The translations under genes and the position numbers were made by a program. Positions 42,883 to 51,706 of a stretch of 64,000 bases of DNA are shown one piece after another. The stretch lies in assembly GCF_009193255.1 (NCBI RefSeq), contig NZ_WACG01000001.1:124001-188000 (forward strand), given 5' to 3'. Positions within the stretch are counted from its first letter, which is position 1. Each line of letters starts with the position of its first letter. Source of the stretch: Arthrobacter koreensis. GTDB taxonomy: Bacteria > Actinomycetota > Actinomycetes > Actinomycetales > Micrococcaceae. The notes under the pieces are model-generated. The model worked only from the letters and a program-made list of their open reading frames with translations. It had not been told where the DNA came from and ran no database searches.

Positions 42883-43800
42883 TCAGCTGGCTGGTGCCTC
42901 CCCTGCCGGCAGCCGCCGGGACACAGCCTCCCCGGCGAGCACACCCGCAACAGCGGCGGCACCGGGATCATCCATGACGATGGTGTAGTGGTTCGTACCG
43001 GGTACGTCGCTGATCCGCAGGTCCGGCAGTTTGGCCTGCCAGGAAGCGATGTAGTCCGGCGAGTACAGCCCCGGTTCCTCGTCCAGGAGCCCGCGCGGAG
43101 CCCGCAGCAGCTGCACCGGGTGGGCGAGCTGGTCCAGTGCCTGCAGGAGCGCGGTGCCGCGGTGCAGCTCGGCCGTGTCCTCAAGGAGCGCCTGGGTGGA
43201 GGTGGCAGCACGGAACCCGCTGCCGTGCGGCTGCAGGTCGTAGGCCAGGTAATCACGCAGCAGGTCATTCCAGTGACCGGCGAAGGCGGGGTGCGGGGCC
43301 CAGAACTGCTCGTAGTCCGCCGGGGACTCGAACACCTGCTCCAGCCGTTCGGCAGCGGGGCCCAGCACGGCCTGGATGACCTGCTCGTCGCTTAGTCCGG
43401 ACGGCACGTCCAGCGGCAGGCCGCCGTCGACCAGCACCAGCGACTCCACCAGGTGCGGGTGGCGGTTTGCCAGCACCAGTGCCGCGAACGCCCCCATTGA
43501 ATGGCCAACGACGACGGCGCTGGGCACTGTTAGTGCCTCCAGCACCGCGGCGAGGTCATCGGCATGCACCGGCATCCCGTACGGTCCGGGCAGCGTATTG
43601 CTGCGTCCCCTGCCGCGCAGGTCCGGTGCGATCACGCGCACGTCCGGCAGCGCGGCGGCCACCATGCCCCAGGTACGGTGCGACGCCGTCACACCGTGAA
43701 TGGCCAGGATTGCCGGGGCCTGGGGGTCGTTCGGACCCCAGATGCCGGTATGCAGGGTGCCGCCCCGGACCGGAACCGCGGCGGTGGTGTAGCTGCTCAT
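42883..43800 (-). CDS. Alpha/beta hydrolase
   Basis: 305 residues from ATG at 43800, overlapping the SDR stop. It has an oxyanion HGVT, a nucleophile elbow GHSMG with Ser101, and late GTNHYTIVMDD supplying His. There is no signal peptide. The fold is shared by esterases, lactonases and haloperoxidase-like enzymes. Its place in an acyl/hydroxyacyl operon suggests cleavage of an ester or lactone related to the imported substrate, which is inferred. It is the last gene of the operon. Confidence 0.85.
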   Translation of the reverse strand: MSSYTTAAVPVRGGTLHTGIWGPNDPQAPAILAIHGVTASHRTWGMVAAALPDVRVIAPDLRGRGRSNTLPGPYGMPVHADDLAAVLEALTVPSAVVVGHSMGAFAALVLANRHPHLVESLVLVDGGLPLDVPSGLSDEQVIQAVLGPAAERLEQVFESPADYEQFWAPHPAFAGHWNDLLRDYLAYDLQPHGSGFRAATSTQALLEDTAELHRGTALLQALDQLAHPVQLLRAPRGLLDEEPGLYSPDYIASWQAKLPDLRISDVPGTNHYTIVMDDPGAAAVAGVLAGEAVSRRLPAGEAPAS

Positions 43801-44567
43801 CGCGCGCTCCACCCGCCGTCCATGGTGTAGGACGCCCCGGTGACCATCCCGGCGCCGGGCCCGGCGAGCCACGCGGCCAGGGACGCGACTTCCTCCGGCT
43901 CCACCAGCCGCTTCACCGCGGACTCGGTAAGCATGACCGAGGCAATTACTTCCTCTTCGGGAATCGAGTTGATCCGCGCCTGGTCAGCGATCTGCGCCTC
44001 AACCAGTGCAGTGCGTACGTAGGCGGGGTTGATGCAGTTGGACGTGACGCCGTGCGGCCCGCCCTCCAGCGCAGTGACCTTGCTGAGTCCTTCCAGGGCA
44101 TGCTTGGCGCTGACGTAGGCGCTCTTGAAGGCGGAGGCCCGGAGTCCGTGGACGGAAGAGATGTTGATGATCCGGCCGAACCCGCGCTCGTACATTCCCG
44201 GCAGCGCTGCGCGGATCAGCAGGAAAGGCGATTCAACCATCAGCCGGTGGATGAGGCGGAACGTGTCCGGGTCGAAGTCCTGGATGGGATTGATCCGCTG
44301 GATGCCCGCGTTATTGACCAGGATGTCTGTGTCCAGGGACAGGTTTTCCAGTTCCCTGGTGTCGCTGAGATCCAATGCCCACGCTGTTCCTCCGGTGGCC
44401 GCAGCGACCCGCTCGGCGGCTTCCCGGTTGACGTCCGCCACCGTGACCTTGGCGCCCAGGGCCGCGAAGGTGCGGGCGCAGGCTTCCCCGATTCCGGAGC
44501 CGCCTCCGGTGACCAGTGCCGTCCTGCCTTCCAGGCCCGTGGGAAGAACTGCTTCAGTGCTGCTCAT
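43797..44567 (-). CDS. 3-Hydroxybutyrate dehydrogenase-type SDR
   Basis: 256 residues from ATG at 44567. TGGGSGIG at 20-27 binds NAD(P); the catalytic Ser138, Tyr151, Lys155 are in place (ISSVHGL, AYVSAKHALEG). VNNAGIQ, DFDPDTF, GRIINISSVHGL and the YTMDGGWSAR end are those of bacterial D-3-hydroxybutyrate dehydrogenases. NAD-dependent oxidation of 3-hydroxybutyrate to acetoacetate is the likely reaction; other beta-hydroxyacids are possible. It overlaps both neighbours by 4 bp. Confidence 0.8.
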   Translation of the reverse strand: MSSTEAVLPTGLEGRTALVTGGGSGIGEACARTFAALGAKVTVADVNREAAERVAAATGGTAWALDLSDTRELENLSLDTDILVNNAGIQRINPIQDFDPDTFRLIHRLMVESPFLLIRAALPGMYERGFGRIINISSVHGLRASAFKSAYVSAKHALEGLSKVTALEGGPHGVTSNCINPAYVRTALVEAQIADQARINSIPEEEVIASVMLTESAVKRLVEPEEVASLAAWLAGPGAGMVTGASYTMDGGWSAR

Positions 44568-45199
44568 GCTCCACCTCCGTCTGCCGGCGCCTCGGGCGCC
44601 ATGCCTCGTTCGATAAACCGCATCATTTCCTCGAATTCCGCTTCCGGAATCTCGGGAGCGGGCCCCCCGCCCTCCCGGTCGGCATGCCACAGGACCCAGC
44701 GCATGCCGAGCATCTCGCCGATGCCCATCAGTGCCCAGGCCACGGTGTCCACGTCCATCGGGCGGATCTCACCGGCGTCGCGCGCTGCTTTGAGGCCCTC
44801 CACGTAGCCGTGAACTATCCGTGTGTAGTGCATGCGCAGGGCACCGGGTGAAACAAACTCTGCCTGCCGGATGATCCGGTAGAGCGCCGGATGTTCGGCG
44901 GTGAACCGGAAGAAGGCCCGGAATCCTTCGCGTTCGGCCTCGATCCGGTTAGCGGCGGCTTTCGCTGCCTCGGTCATGGCCTGGCGGACGCGCCGGTTCA
45001 GGTCTTCCACCACCTCGTCGAAGATGGCCTGCTTGCCGTCGAAGTAGAGGTAGAAGGTGCCCAGCCCGACCCCTGCCTGCTCGGTGATCTTCACGATCGA
45101 GGCATCGTGGTACCCCACCGATGCGAAGACCTGTTCAGCGGCTTCGACCAGCCGTGCCCGGGTCCTGGTGCCGCGTGCTGTCCTGGGTGTGGTGCTCAT
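44564..45199 (-). CDS. TetR family transcriptional regulator
   Basis: 211 residues. The N-terminal HTH (ARLVEAAEQVFASVGYHDAS, then ITEQAGVGLGTFYLYF) is typical of TetR proteins, and the C-terminal domain resembles that of regulators of fatty-acid metabolism (FRFTAEHPALYRIIRQAEF). It sits inside the operon it probably controls, between the ligase and SDR genes, overlapping both by 4 bp. The dyad at 51569-51592, upstream of the first gene, is a candidate operator. An acyl-CoA ligand is inferred. Confidence 0.88.
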   Translation of the reverse strand: MSTTPRTARGTRTRARLVEAAEQVFASVGYHDASIVKITEQAGVGLGTFYLYFDGKQAIFDEVVEDLNRRVRQAMTEAAKAAANRIEAEREGFRAFFRFTAEHPALYRIIRQAEFVSPGALRMHYTRIVHGYVEGLKAARDAGEIRPMDVDTVAWALMGIGEMLGMRWVLWHADREGGGPAPEIPEAEFEEMMRFIERGMAPEAPADGGGA

Positions 45200-46755
45200 G
45201 CGGTGTCCTGCCGGTCGGGGGTTGCGGGGTGAAGGTTTCCGGCGCTGCGCAGCCGGGAGCGGGCTACCTTGTGCAGCGAGGTGCGTGGCAGGGTGTCCAC
45301 GAATTCGACGCGCGTCGGCACCTTGTACCGGGCGAGCCGCACTCCGCAGTGCTCCAAGATGTCCTGGGCATCCGGAGCGGTGCCGGAACGCCGCACCACG
45401 TAGGCGACGCCGGTTTCGCCCCAGCGCGGGTCCGGCTCGCCTGCGACGGCTGCCTCAGCCACGGCCGGATGCTCCAGCAGGACTGCTTCCACCTCTGCCG
45501 GGGAGACGTTTTCCCCGCCGGAGATGTAGATGTCCTTGAGCCGATCGATCACCCGCAGGTAACCGCCGGCGTCGCGCTCCACTAGGTCACCGGTGTGCAG
45601 CCAGCCTCCGGCCAGGGCGGCCGCCGTGGCCTGGGGATTGCGGAAGTAGCCGGAAAAGACTCCGGGCCCGGAGACCAGCAGCTCCCCCTTACACGGTCCG
45701 TCCAGGTGTTCCCCGGTTACCGGGTCCGCGACGGCGACGTCCACGTGCGGATACGGCTTGCCTGCCATGCCTACACGGGCGCCGGCTTCCTCCTCCGGAA
45801 GACACAGCACATTCGGACCGGCTTCGCTGAGGCCGTACCCCTGGGCCAGGGCGACACCGCGCGAATGCCAGGTCCGCAGCAGCGGCGCCGGCATGGGCGC
45901 TCCGCCAACGACGGCGCGGCCCAGGCTGGAGAGGTCCGTCCGGTCGAAGCGCGGATGGGAGGCGAGCATCAGGTAATGCGCCGGAACTCCCATCATGGTG
46001 GTGACCTTCCGGTCCTCGATCAGCGCCAGTACCCGGCCGGCGTCGAAAGTGCGTTCAAGCACCACGGTGGCACCGGTCCACCAGGCCAGCAGCGGCTGGA
46101 TGTTCCAGCCTCCGGCGTGGAACTGCGGCAGCACCGCCAGCACGACGTCCCTGCTGCCGATCTCCGCGGTACGGGAAAGCGACAGGTTGGTCCAAAAACA
46201 GTTCGCGTGGCTGAGCACCACGGCCTTGGGCTCCGCCTCGGTGCCGGAGGTGAAGACCATCAGCAGCGGATCACCGTCCAGGACGGTGTCCCCGCTGGGG
46301 CCGTTCTCCTCCAGCAGCCGCAGCGGGGCAGGCGGCCCGGACTCAACCCCGGTGCGGCCCAGGGCGGCCGACGGCGGCGGAACAGCCAGGCGCGCTGCCG
46401 CCTCCATGGCGACGGCGGAAAATTCCTCCTCCACCAGCAGCAGAGCCGGGTCTGCGAGCGCGAGCTGGGCAGCGAGCTCACGTGCCGAGAGCCGCCAGGA
46501 CAGCGGAACCAGGACCAGCCCGGCCTTGGCACAGGCAAAGAAGGCCACCACGTGGTCCGCGCTGTTGCCGGTGACCGTGGCAATGCGGTCACCGCGACGG
46601 TAGCCCGAGTCCTTGAGCGCGCCGGCCAGGGCTGTGGACCTGGCCTCCAGATCCCGGTAGCTCAGCGGTACACCGCGGTCATCGATCGCGGTGCGGTCCG
46701 GAGTGGACAGCGCACGGTCCGCCGTCCAGCGGCCCAGGGTGTGCAGGGAACTCAT
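45196..46755 (-). CDS. Acyl-CoA synthetase (AMP-forming, ANL superfamily)
   Basis: 519 residues. The phosphate-binding P-loop reads FTSGTEAEPKAV, a variant of the usual TSGTTGxPK with Glu for the second Thr-Gly. GYGLSEAGP, the hinge DRLKDIYISGGENVSP and the C-terminal Lys of LHKVARS fit the family. It resembles medium-chain or short-chain acyl-CoA synthetases. It is too short for acetoacetyl-CoA synthetase (about 650), though acetoacetate cannot be excluded. It is the gene after livM, overlapping by 4 bp. Confidence 0.88.
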   Translation of the reverse strand: MSSLHTLGRWTADRALSTPDRTAIDDRGVPLSYRDLEARSTALAGALKDSGYRRGDRIATVTGNSADHVVAFFACAKAGLVLVPLSWRLSARELAAQLALADPALLLVEEEFSAVAMEAAARLAVPPPSAALGRTGVESGPPAPLRLLEENGPSGDTVLDGDPLLMVFTSGTEAEPKAVVLSHANCFWTNLSLSRTAEIGSRDVVLAVLPQFHAGGWNIQPLLAWWTGATVVLERTFDAGRVLALIEDRKVTTMMGVPAHYLMLASHPRFDRTDLSSLGRAVVGGAPMPAPLLRTWHSRGVALAQGYGLSEAGPNVLCLPEEEAGARVGMAGKPYPHVDVAVADPVTGEHLDGPCKGELLVSGPGVFSGYFRNPQATAAALAGGWLHTGDLVERDAGGYLRVIDRLKDIYISGGENVSPAEVEAVLLEHPAVAEAAVAGEPDPRWGETGVAYVVRRSGTAPDAQDILEHCGVRLARYKVPTRVEFVDTLPRTSLHKVARSRLRSAGNLHPATPDRQDTA

Positions 46756-47879
46756 CCGGCTTCCTCCAGGATCTGCTGTGGCCGGCGGGCGGCTTCGCGG
46801 CTGCGCAGCCGTGCTGCTGCCCCGGCAAGTCCGCCGGGCAGAAACAGCACCACCAGGATGAACAGCGTACCGAGAATGAACATGGGCTCGGAGAGCGGAA
46901 TCTGCAGGATCCGCGGCAGCCCGTCGATCGCGTCGGAGTTGGCGAGTGCGGTCAGGCGCTGGTCCAGCAGAGTGTAGACCACACCGCCCAGGACCGCTCC
47001 CCAGCGTGAGCCGACACCGCCCAGGACCACCATGACCAGCAGGGTGATAGTGAAGTCGGAGGACACCGCCCGCGGCACCGCACCGGATTGCAGCAGCAGG
47101 TAGGTCATGCCGACCACGCCGGCCAGCGTCCCCGCGACGACGAAGATCAGGAGCTTGGCCAGATAGGGCTGCAGCCCCAGCACCCGGACGCGCATTTCGT
47201 TCTCCCGCACGGCCGCTGCGACGTGGCCGGCACGGCTGCGCTGGATCCAGGCCGTCACCAGGAAGACTGCGACGAGGGCGGCGAGCGCCAGCCAGTACAG
47301 ATTACGGGTGTTCGCCACACCGACCAGGAAGGACGGCACGTGCTCCGTGGCGAGACTCAGTCCTTCCTCTCCCCCGGTGGCACCTTCCGGGTTCCGCCGC
47401 ACCATCACGGACCCGGCCTGGGCGAACGCGAGCGTCACCATAGCGAACGGTATGCCGGTGACCCGGAGCGCGACGGCGCCGGTCAGGTTGGCCAGCACGA
47501 TCACCACCACGAGGGTCAGTGCCATGGCCGGCAGCAGCGGCAGGCCGGTCCGGTCCAGGATGATCGCCAGGCCGTACACGCCGGCTCCGAAGTACAGTGC
47601 GTGCCCGAAGGACAGCATGCCCGCGACGCCGAGCAGCAGGTGGTAGGTCAGCGCTGCGGCCGCCATCAGCATGCAGAGGGCCATCAGCTGCAGTGAGCCC
47701 GGTGTGTAGGTGGGGCCGGGAAGCAGGCCCGGAATCGACAGATTGAACAGCGGCAGCACGGCGAGGACCAGCACTCCTGCCGCGCCCGCTATCCAGGCGG
47801 CAGGACGACGTCGTGCTTTGCCTTGCTGCTGAGCCGGAGGCGGAGCCTTGGTGTCCTCCCGAACCTGGGCTGCGCTCAT
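46752..47879 (-). CDS. livM: Branched-chain amino acid-type ABC permease (LivM family)
   Basis: 375 residues. A charged N-terminus (APPPAQQQGKARRRP) precedes about nine membrane segments. GVAGMLSFGHALYFGAGVYG is the LivM signature, and the late GGVGSRWGAVLGGVVYTLL is typical. The product pairs with LivH in importers for amino acids, amides or carboxylates. It overlaps livH by 4 bp. Confidence 0.9.
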   Translation of the reverse strand: MSAAQVREDTKAPPPAQQQGKARRRPAAWIAGAAGVLVLAVLPLFNLSIPGLLPGPTYTPGSLQLMALCMLMAAAALTYHLLLGVAGMLSFGHALYFGAGVYGLAIILDRTGLPLLPAMALTLVVVIVLANLTGAVALRVTGIPFAMVTLAFAQAGSVMVRRNPEGATGGEEGLSLATEHVPSFLVGVANTRNLYWLALAALVAVFLVTAWIQRSRAGHVAAAVRENEMRVRVLGLQPYLAKLLIFVVAGTLAGVVGMTYLLLQSGAVPRAVSSDFTITLLVMVVLGGVGSRWGAVLGGVVYTLLDQRLTALANSDAIDGLPRILQIPLSEPMFILGTLFILVVLFLPGGLAGAAARLRSREAARRPQQILEEAG

Positions 47880-48754
47880 GCCGTTACCGCCTTTCCCATG
47901 AGTCCCGCGGGCCTGGCCAGCAGAACTGCGGCGAGGAGCAGGACCACCACGAAGTCGCCTACGCCCCAGTAGAAGTTTGCGAACTGCTGAAGGATCCCCA
48001 CGGCTACGGAGGCCAGAGCGGCACCGGTCAGCGATCCGAGGCCACCGATGACCGTCACGATGAACGCGAAGATCAGCAGTGAACCACCCAGCAGCGGTGA
48101 CACGTAACCGAAGTAGTGGCTGGCGAGCACGCCACCCATGCCCGCAGCTGCGCCGCCGATGGTGAAGACCAGGGTGAAGGCTTTGCGGACATCGATGCCG
48201 AGGGCCGTGACCATGGACCGGTTTTCCACGCCGGCCCGGATGATCATGCCGTACCGGCTCTTCTTCAGGAACAGCAGCAGCCCGCCCAGGACAAGGGCTG
48301 CGGCAAGGATGGCGACGAACCGGTCATTGGGGATCCGGGCGCCGAGAATGTCCGTGGTTTCCTTCAGCCAGGCAGGTCCGGTGATGAAGGACGGGTCTGT
48401 TCCCCAGATACCTTCGAACAGGGCCACTGAAGCAAGGGACAACCCCACGGTCACCAGCACCTGCTCAATGTGACGCTGGTAGAGCGGCCGGATGAGGATC
48501 CGTTCGGTCAATGCGGCAAACACCGCGCCGGTGGCGGCTCCGACTGCCAGCGATATCAGGAACACGCCCCAGCCGCCGGCGCCGAGTGCCTGGGCCGCCT
48601 GCCAGCCGATGAACGCGCCGAGGGTCAGGAAGGATCCATGGGCGAAATTCAGCACACCCATGAGTCCATAGATCAGGGACAGGCCCGAGGCGACCAGGAA
48701 ATAGAGTGCCCCCAGGCCGAGGCCGGTGACGGTGAGCAGGATGATGGTGCTCAT
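47876..48754 (-). CDS. livH: Branched-chain amino acid-type ABC permease (LivH family)
   Basis: 292 residues, all membrane-spanning. GALYFLVASGLSLIYGLMG and LNFAHGSFLTLGAF are LivH landmarks, and GGLGSLTGAALASVAVG is near the end. It forms the heterodimeric channel with LivM. The gene is 3 bp from livF. Confidence 0.92.
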   Translation of the reverse strand: MSTIILLTVTGLGLGALYFLVASGLSLIYGLMGVLNFAHGSFLTLGAFIGWQAAQALGAGGWGVFLISLAVGAATGAVFAALTERILIRPLYQRHIEQVLVTVGLSLASVALFEGIWGTDPSFITGPAWLKETTDILGARIPNDRFVAILAAALVLGGLLLFLKKSRYGMIIRAGVENRSMVTALGIDVRKAFTLVFTIGGAAAGMGGVLASHYFGYVSPLLGGSLLIFAFIVTVIGGLGSLTGAALASVAVGILQQFANFYWGVGDFVVVLLLAAVLLARPAGLMGKAVTA

Positions 48755-48757
48755 GCC

Positions 48758-49522
48758 TCAGGCTCCCTTCGGTGCGGCGGTGGCTGCCGGGTTGGGGTTT
48801 GCTGCGGCGGTGCCCGTGTGGACGCCGAGCAGCCGGTGGTTGAGATCCGTGTCATCGAGGAACTCGCCGGCGTTCATGCCTGTCAACGCCACCTTCCCGC
48901 CGGAGAGGACCGTGACGGTGGCAGCGAGCTGACGCACGACCGTCAGGTTTTGTTCCACCAGCAGGATCGGCACCGTCCGGGCCGCTTCGGCCAGAGCCTC
49001 CGCGACTTCCTGCACGATCTTCGGCGCCAGGCCCTTGGTCGGTTCGTCCACGAGCAGCACCTTGTTGGTGTTCAGCAGGGCACGGGCCAGCGAGACCATT
49101 TGCTGCTGTCCGCCGCTGAGCGTTCCCGCCATCTGGGCGGAACGTTTCACCAGGTCCGGGAAAAGGTCTTCCACGAGCTGCCGCCGGGGATGCTCGTCCC
49201 GCTCAGCCAGGCGGAGATTCTCGGCGACGGTGAGCCGGGAGAAAACCTCGCGGTCTTCGGGCACGTAGCCCACCCCGCGGGCGATGATCCGGTGGGTCTC
49301 GGCGCCGTCGATGCGCTCGCCGTCGAGCTCCACCTGCCCGCTGCGGGGGATGAGCCCAATGACGGCCTTGATGGTGCTGGTCTTGCCCACGCCGTTCCGG
49401 CCGAGCAGCCCGGTAACGCCGAATGCCGGCACCTCGAAGCTGACGTCCTCGACGACCTGCTGGCCGCCAATGGAGGCGGAGAGATTCTGCACCCGCAGGA
49501 TGGGCGCGTTTTCGGTGTTCAT
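48758..49522 (-). CDS. livF: Branched-chain amino acid-type ABC ATPase (LivF family)
   Basis: 254 residues. Walker A GRNGVGKTS and signature LSGGQQQMVSLARAL are intact. YVPEDREVFSRLTVAENL is the LivF hallmark. The C-terminus ends in a short Ala/Pro tail. Its start base overlaps the livG stop by one base. Confidence 0.92.
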   Translation of the reverse strand: MNTENAPILRVQNLSASIGGQQVVEDVSFEVPAFGVTGLLGRNGVGKTSTIKAVIGLIPRSGQVELDGERIDGAETHRIIARGVGYVPEDREVFSRLTVAENLRLAERDEHPRRQLVEDLFPDLVKRSAQMAGTLSGGQQQMVSLARALLNTNKVLLVDEPTKGLAPKIVQEVAEALAEAARTVPILLVEQNLTVVRQLAATVTVLSGGKVALTGMNAGEFLDDTDLNHRLLGVHTGTAAANPNPAATAAPKGA

Positions 49523-50280
49523 CAGACGGGTTCTCCCAGGTAGGCGCTCTGGACCAGAGGGTTGGCCATGACTGCTTCGGGGGTGTCGACGGCGAGCAAG
49601 GAACCGTGGTGCATCACCGCAACCCGTTCCACCAGTCCCAGGACCACTTCCATGTGGTGCTCGACCATCAGCACGGTGCGTCCGGAGTCCCGGTGCATGC
49701 GGCGGATGACTTCGGAGAGCCCGGCGACGTCCCCGGAGCCGACTCCGGCCATGGGTTCGTCGAGCAGGATCACTGCCGGATCCGCTGCCAGGAGCATCGC
49801 GATCTCAACCTTGCGCTTGTCTCCGTGGGACAGGCCGCCGGCAGCTGACGCGGCTTTGGCCTCCAGTCCCACTTCCGCAAGGCATCCGGCAGCGATGCCG
49901 GTGGCTTCGTCACCGCTGTGCGGGAAACGCAGGAGCGAGAGGCTGCCGCCTAATTTGGCCTGGGCTGCCAGCCGCACGTTTTCGAGGACGCTCAGCTGCG
50001 GGAAGAGGCTGGACGTCTGGAACGTCCGTCCCAGTCCCGCCGCCGCCCGCCGGTGCACCGCCAGCCGTCCGACGTCGTTGCCCGAAACCGCCACGGTGCC
50101 CTCGGTGGGGCGGAGGAGTCCGGAAATGACGTTGAACAGGGTGGTCTTGCCCGCGCCGTTCGGTCCAATCACGGCGAGCATTTCGCCGTGGCGGACGGAG
50201 AGGTTCACGTCGTCGAGGATCCGGGCCCCGCCAATGCTGAGTCCGACGCCGGCGAGTTCCAGTGCGATGGGTGCGTCCAT
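49522..50280 (-). CDS. livG: Branched-chain amino acid-type ABC ATPase (LivG family)
   Basis: 252 residues from ATG at 50280; a GTG nine bases upstream is an alternative. Walker A GPNGAGKTT, GRTFQTSSLFPQLSVLEN and LLDEPMAGVG are LivG-like. The signature is LSHGDKR rather than LSYGxQR, so the ABC motif is slightly variant. The longer upstream frame would overlap the binding-protein gene and is rejected. Confidence 0.92.
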   Translation of the reverse strand: MDAPIALELAGVGLSIGGARILDDVNLSVRHGEMLAVIGPNGAGKTTLFNVISGLLRPTEGTVAVSGNDVGRLAVHRRAAAGLGRTFQTSSLFPQLSVLENVRLAAQAKLGGSLSLLRFPHSGDEATGIAAGCLAEVGLEAKAASAAGGLSHGDKRKVEIAMLLAADPAVILLDEPMAGVGSGDVAGLSEVIRRMHRDSGRTVLMVEHHMEVVLGLVERVAVMHHGSLLAVDTPEAVMANPLVQSAYLGEPV

Positions 50281-50293
50281 GGGGTCCACGGCC

Positions 50294-51496
50294 CTACTTC
50301 GCGGCTTCGGGCGGGGCCACGGAGTCCGCGGCAACCGTTTCGACGAGTGTGGGAACCCAGGTCCCGCCCTGGTCATTGAGCGTGACCTGGTACATGTCCT
50401 GCAGCAGGGCGTGGTCCGAGGCGCGGACCGTGGTGGTGCCCTTGGGCCCCTCGAAGCTCCAGCCCTCCAGGGCGGAGACCATCGCGTCGACGTCGCTGCC
50501 GCCTTCGCGGACGGCCTGGACAATCATCTGCCCGGCGACGAAGCCGTCCGGCGTGAACAGGTCCGGCTTCTTGCCGGCGGCTTCCACGGACTCGATCATC
50601 GCCTTCTCCACGTCATTGGTCGCGGCGCCCGGGAAATAGTGGTTGAGGAAGGAGATCTTGGTACCGGCGGCTCCGTACGCGCCGAAGGTGGCAGCGTCGC
50701 CGAGACCGGTGACGATCGGGGCGGCGTCGAAGGCGCCCTGCTGGTCCAGCGCCTGCCACATTGAACCCGACGTCGCGCCGGCCCAGGCCACGAAGGCCAT
50801 ATCCGGGGCTGCGTCGATGAGCTGGCGGGCGAAAGGAGTGAACTCAGTGGCATCCTCCGGCACCAGGACGCTGGAGACTTCCGCGCCTTCCGCACCGAGG
50901 ACTGCCTCGACGGCGGCGAGGTTGCCCTGGCCAAAAGCGTTGTCCTGGGCGAAAACCACAACCTTCTTTCCCGCCAGGTCATCCACGAAGGAACCCGCAG
51001 TGGCTACGTCCTGCAGGGACTGCCGGCCGGAGCGGAAGGTGTACTTGTTGATGCCCTGGATAGCGTCCGTTGCCGCTGGACCGGAGATGTAGAGGACCTG
51101 GTTCTGCTGGGCCTGTTCGGCGAGCTTGAGGGCGATGCCGGAGACCACGGTTCCTGCGAGGATCTTGTAATCCTGCCCTATGAGGTCCTTCGCCACGGTG
51201 ACTGCCTTGTCCGGGTCTCCGCCGTCGTCGTGGTAGGTGATGTTCAGCTCGGTGTCCCCCACCTTGCCGGTGCCGTCGGTGGCGTAGTCGATACCTGCCT
51301 GCAGGCCTTCGTAGTAAGCCTCGCCGTAGGCCGCCAGCGGCCCTGTCTTGGAGTACACGATTCCGACGTCCACGCTCGACGGCGCGTCGCCGCCATCTGC
51401 GGGCGCCGTGCCCGCATCGGTGGAGGGGGCGCAGGCGGAAAGCGCCAGCCCGGTGGTCAGGGCCGTGGCGAGGAGGAACTTCGTTGTTGCCTTCAC
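50294..51496 (-). CDS. ABC transporter substrate-binding lipoprotein (branched-chain amino acid type)
   Basis: 400 residues from GTG at 51496 with GAAAGG upstream. The lipobox LSAC gives Cys22, so it is a lipoprotein. A type I periplasmic-binding fold follows (VDVGIVYSKTGPLAAYG, DDGGDPDKAVTVAKDLI, FAQDNAFGQGN). These proteins bind amino acids, amides, short acids or aromatic acids. The ligand cannot be read from sequence; the operon suggests a hydroxyacid or acyl ester. It is the first gene of the nine-gene operon. Confidence 0.9.
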   Translation of the reverse strand: MKATTKFLLATALTTGLALSACAPSTDAGTAPADGGDAPSSVDVGIVYSKTGPLAAYGEAYYEGLQAGIDYATDGTGKVGDTELNITYHDDGGDPDKAVTVAKDLIGQDYKILAGTVVSGIALKLAEQAQQNQVLYISGPAATDAIQGINKYTFRSGRQSLQDVATAGSFVDDLAGKKVVVFAQDNAFGQGNLAAVEAVLGAEGAEVSSVLVPEDATEFTPFARQLIDAAPDMAFVAWAGATSGSMWQALDQQGAFDAAPIVTGLGDAATFGAYGAAGTKISFLNHYFPGAATNDVEKAMIESVEAAGKKPDLFTPDGFVAGQMIVQAVREGGSDVDAMVSALEGWSFEGPKGTTTVRASDHALLQDMYQVTLNDQGGTWVPTLVETVAADSVAPPEAAK

Positions 51497-51568
51497 GGTG
51501 GTGTGCCTTTCAGTGCGGTGGCTGCAGTGGATGCATTTGATGCCGGCCGGGCCGGGGTTTTGGAGCAC

Positions 51569-51592
51569 TAACCTGAAAGGCGATTCAGGTTA
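51569..51592. promoter_or_regulatory. Perfect 9-6-9 inverted repeat, candidate TetR operator
   Basis: TAACCTGAA (51569-51577), spacer AGGCGA, TTCAGGTTA (51584-51592). The dyad is perfect and 73 bp upstream of the binding-protein start, in the 210-bp gap between this operon and the divergent acyltransferase. The operon encodes a TetR regulator, the most likely binding protein. It could also affect the divergent gene. Confidence 0.72.
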
Positions 51593-51706
51593 CGGAAAAT
51601 GTATGGCACAGATCACATGTGAGTCAATGGGTCTTTTGCGGAACAGTTTCGGTTCGTCGCCCGGCGTGACATCGTTTCGGTTCCGGGGAACATAGAATTA
51701 CCGATT

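Noticed and set aside
43467-46977. Long plus-strand frames (446 and 460 codons) opposite the catabolic operon
   Set aside because: They oppose genes with intact SDR, TetR and ANL motifs and have no domains of their own.
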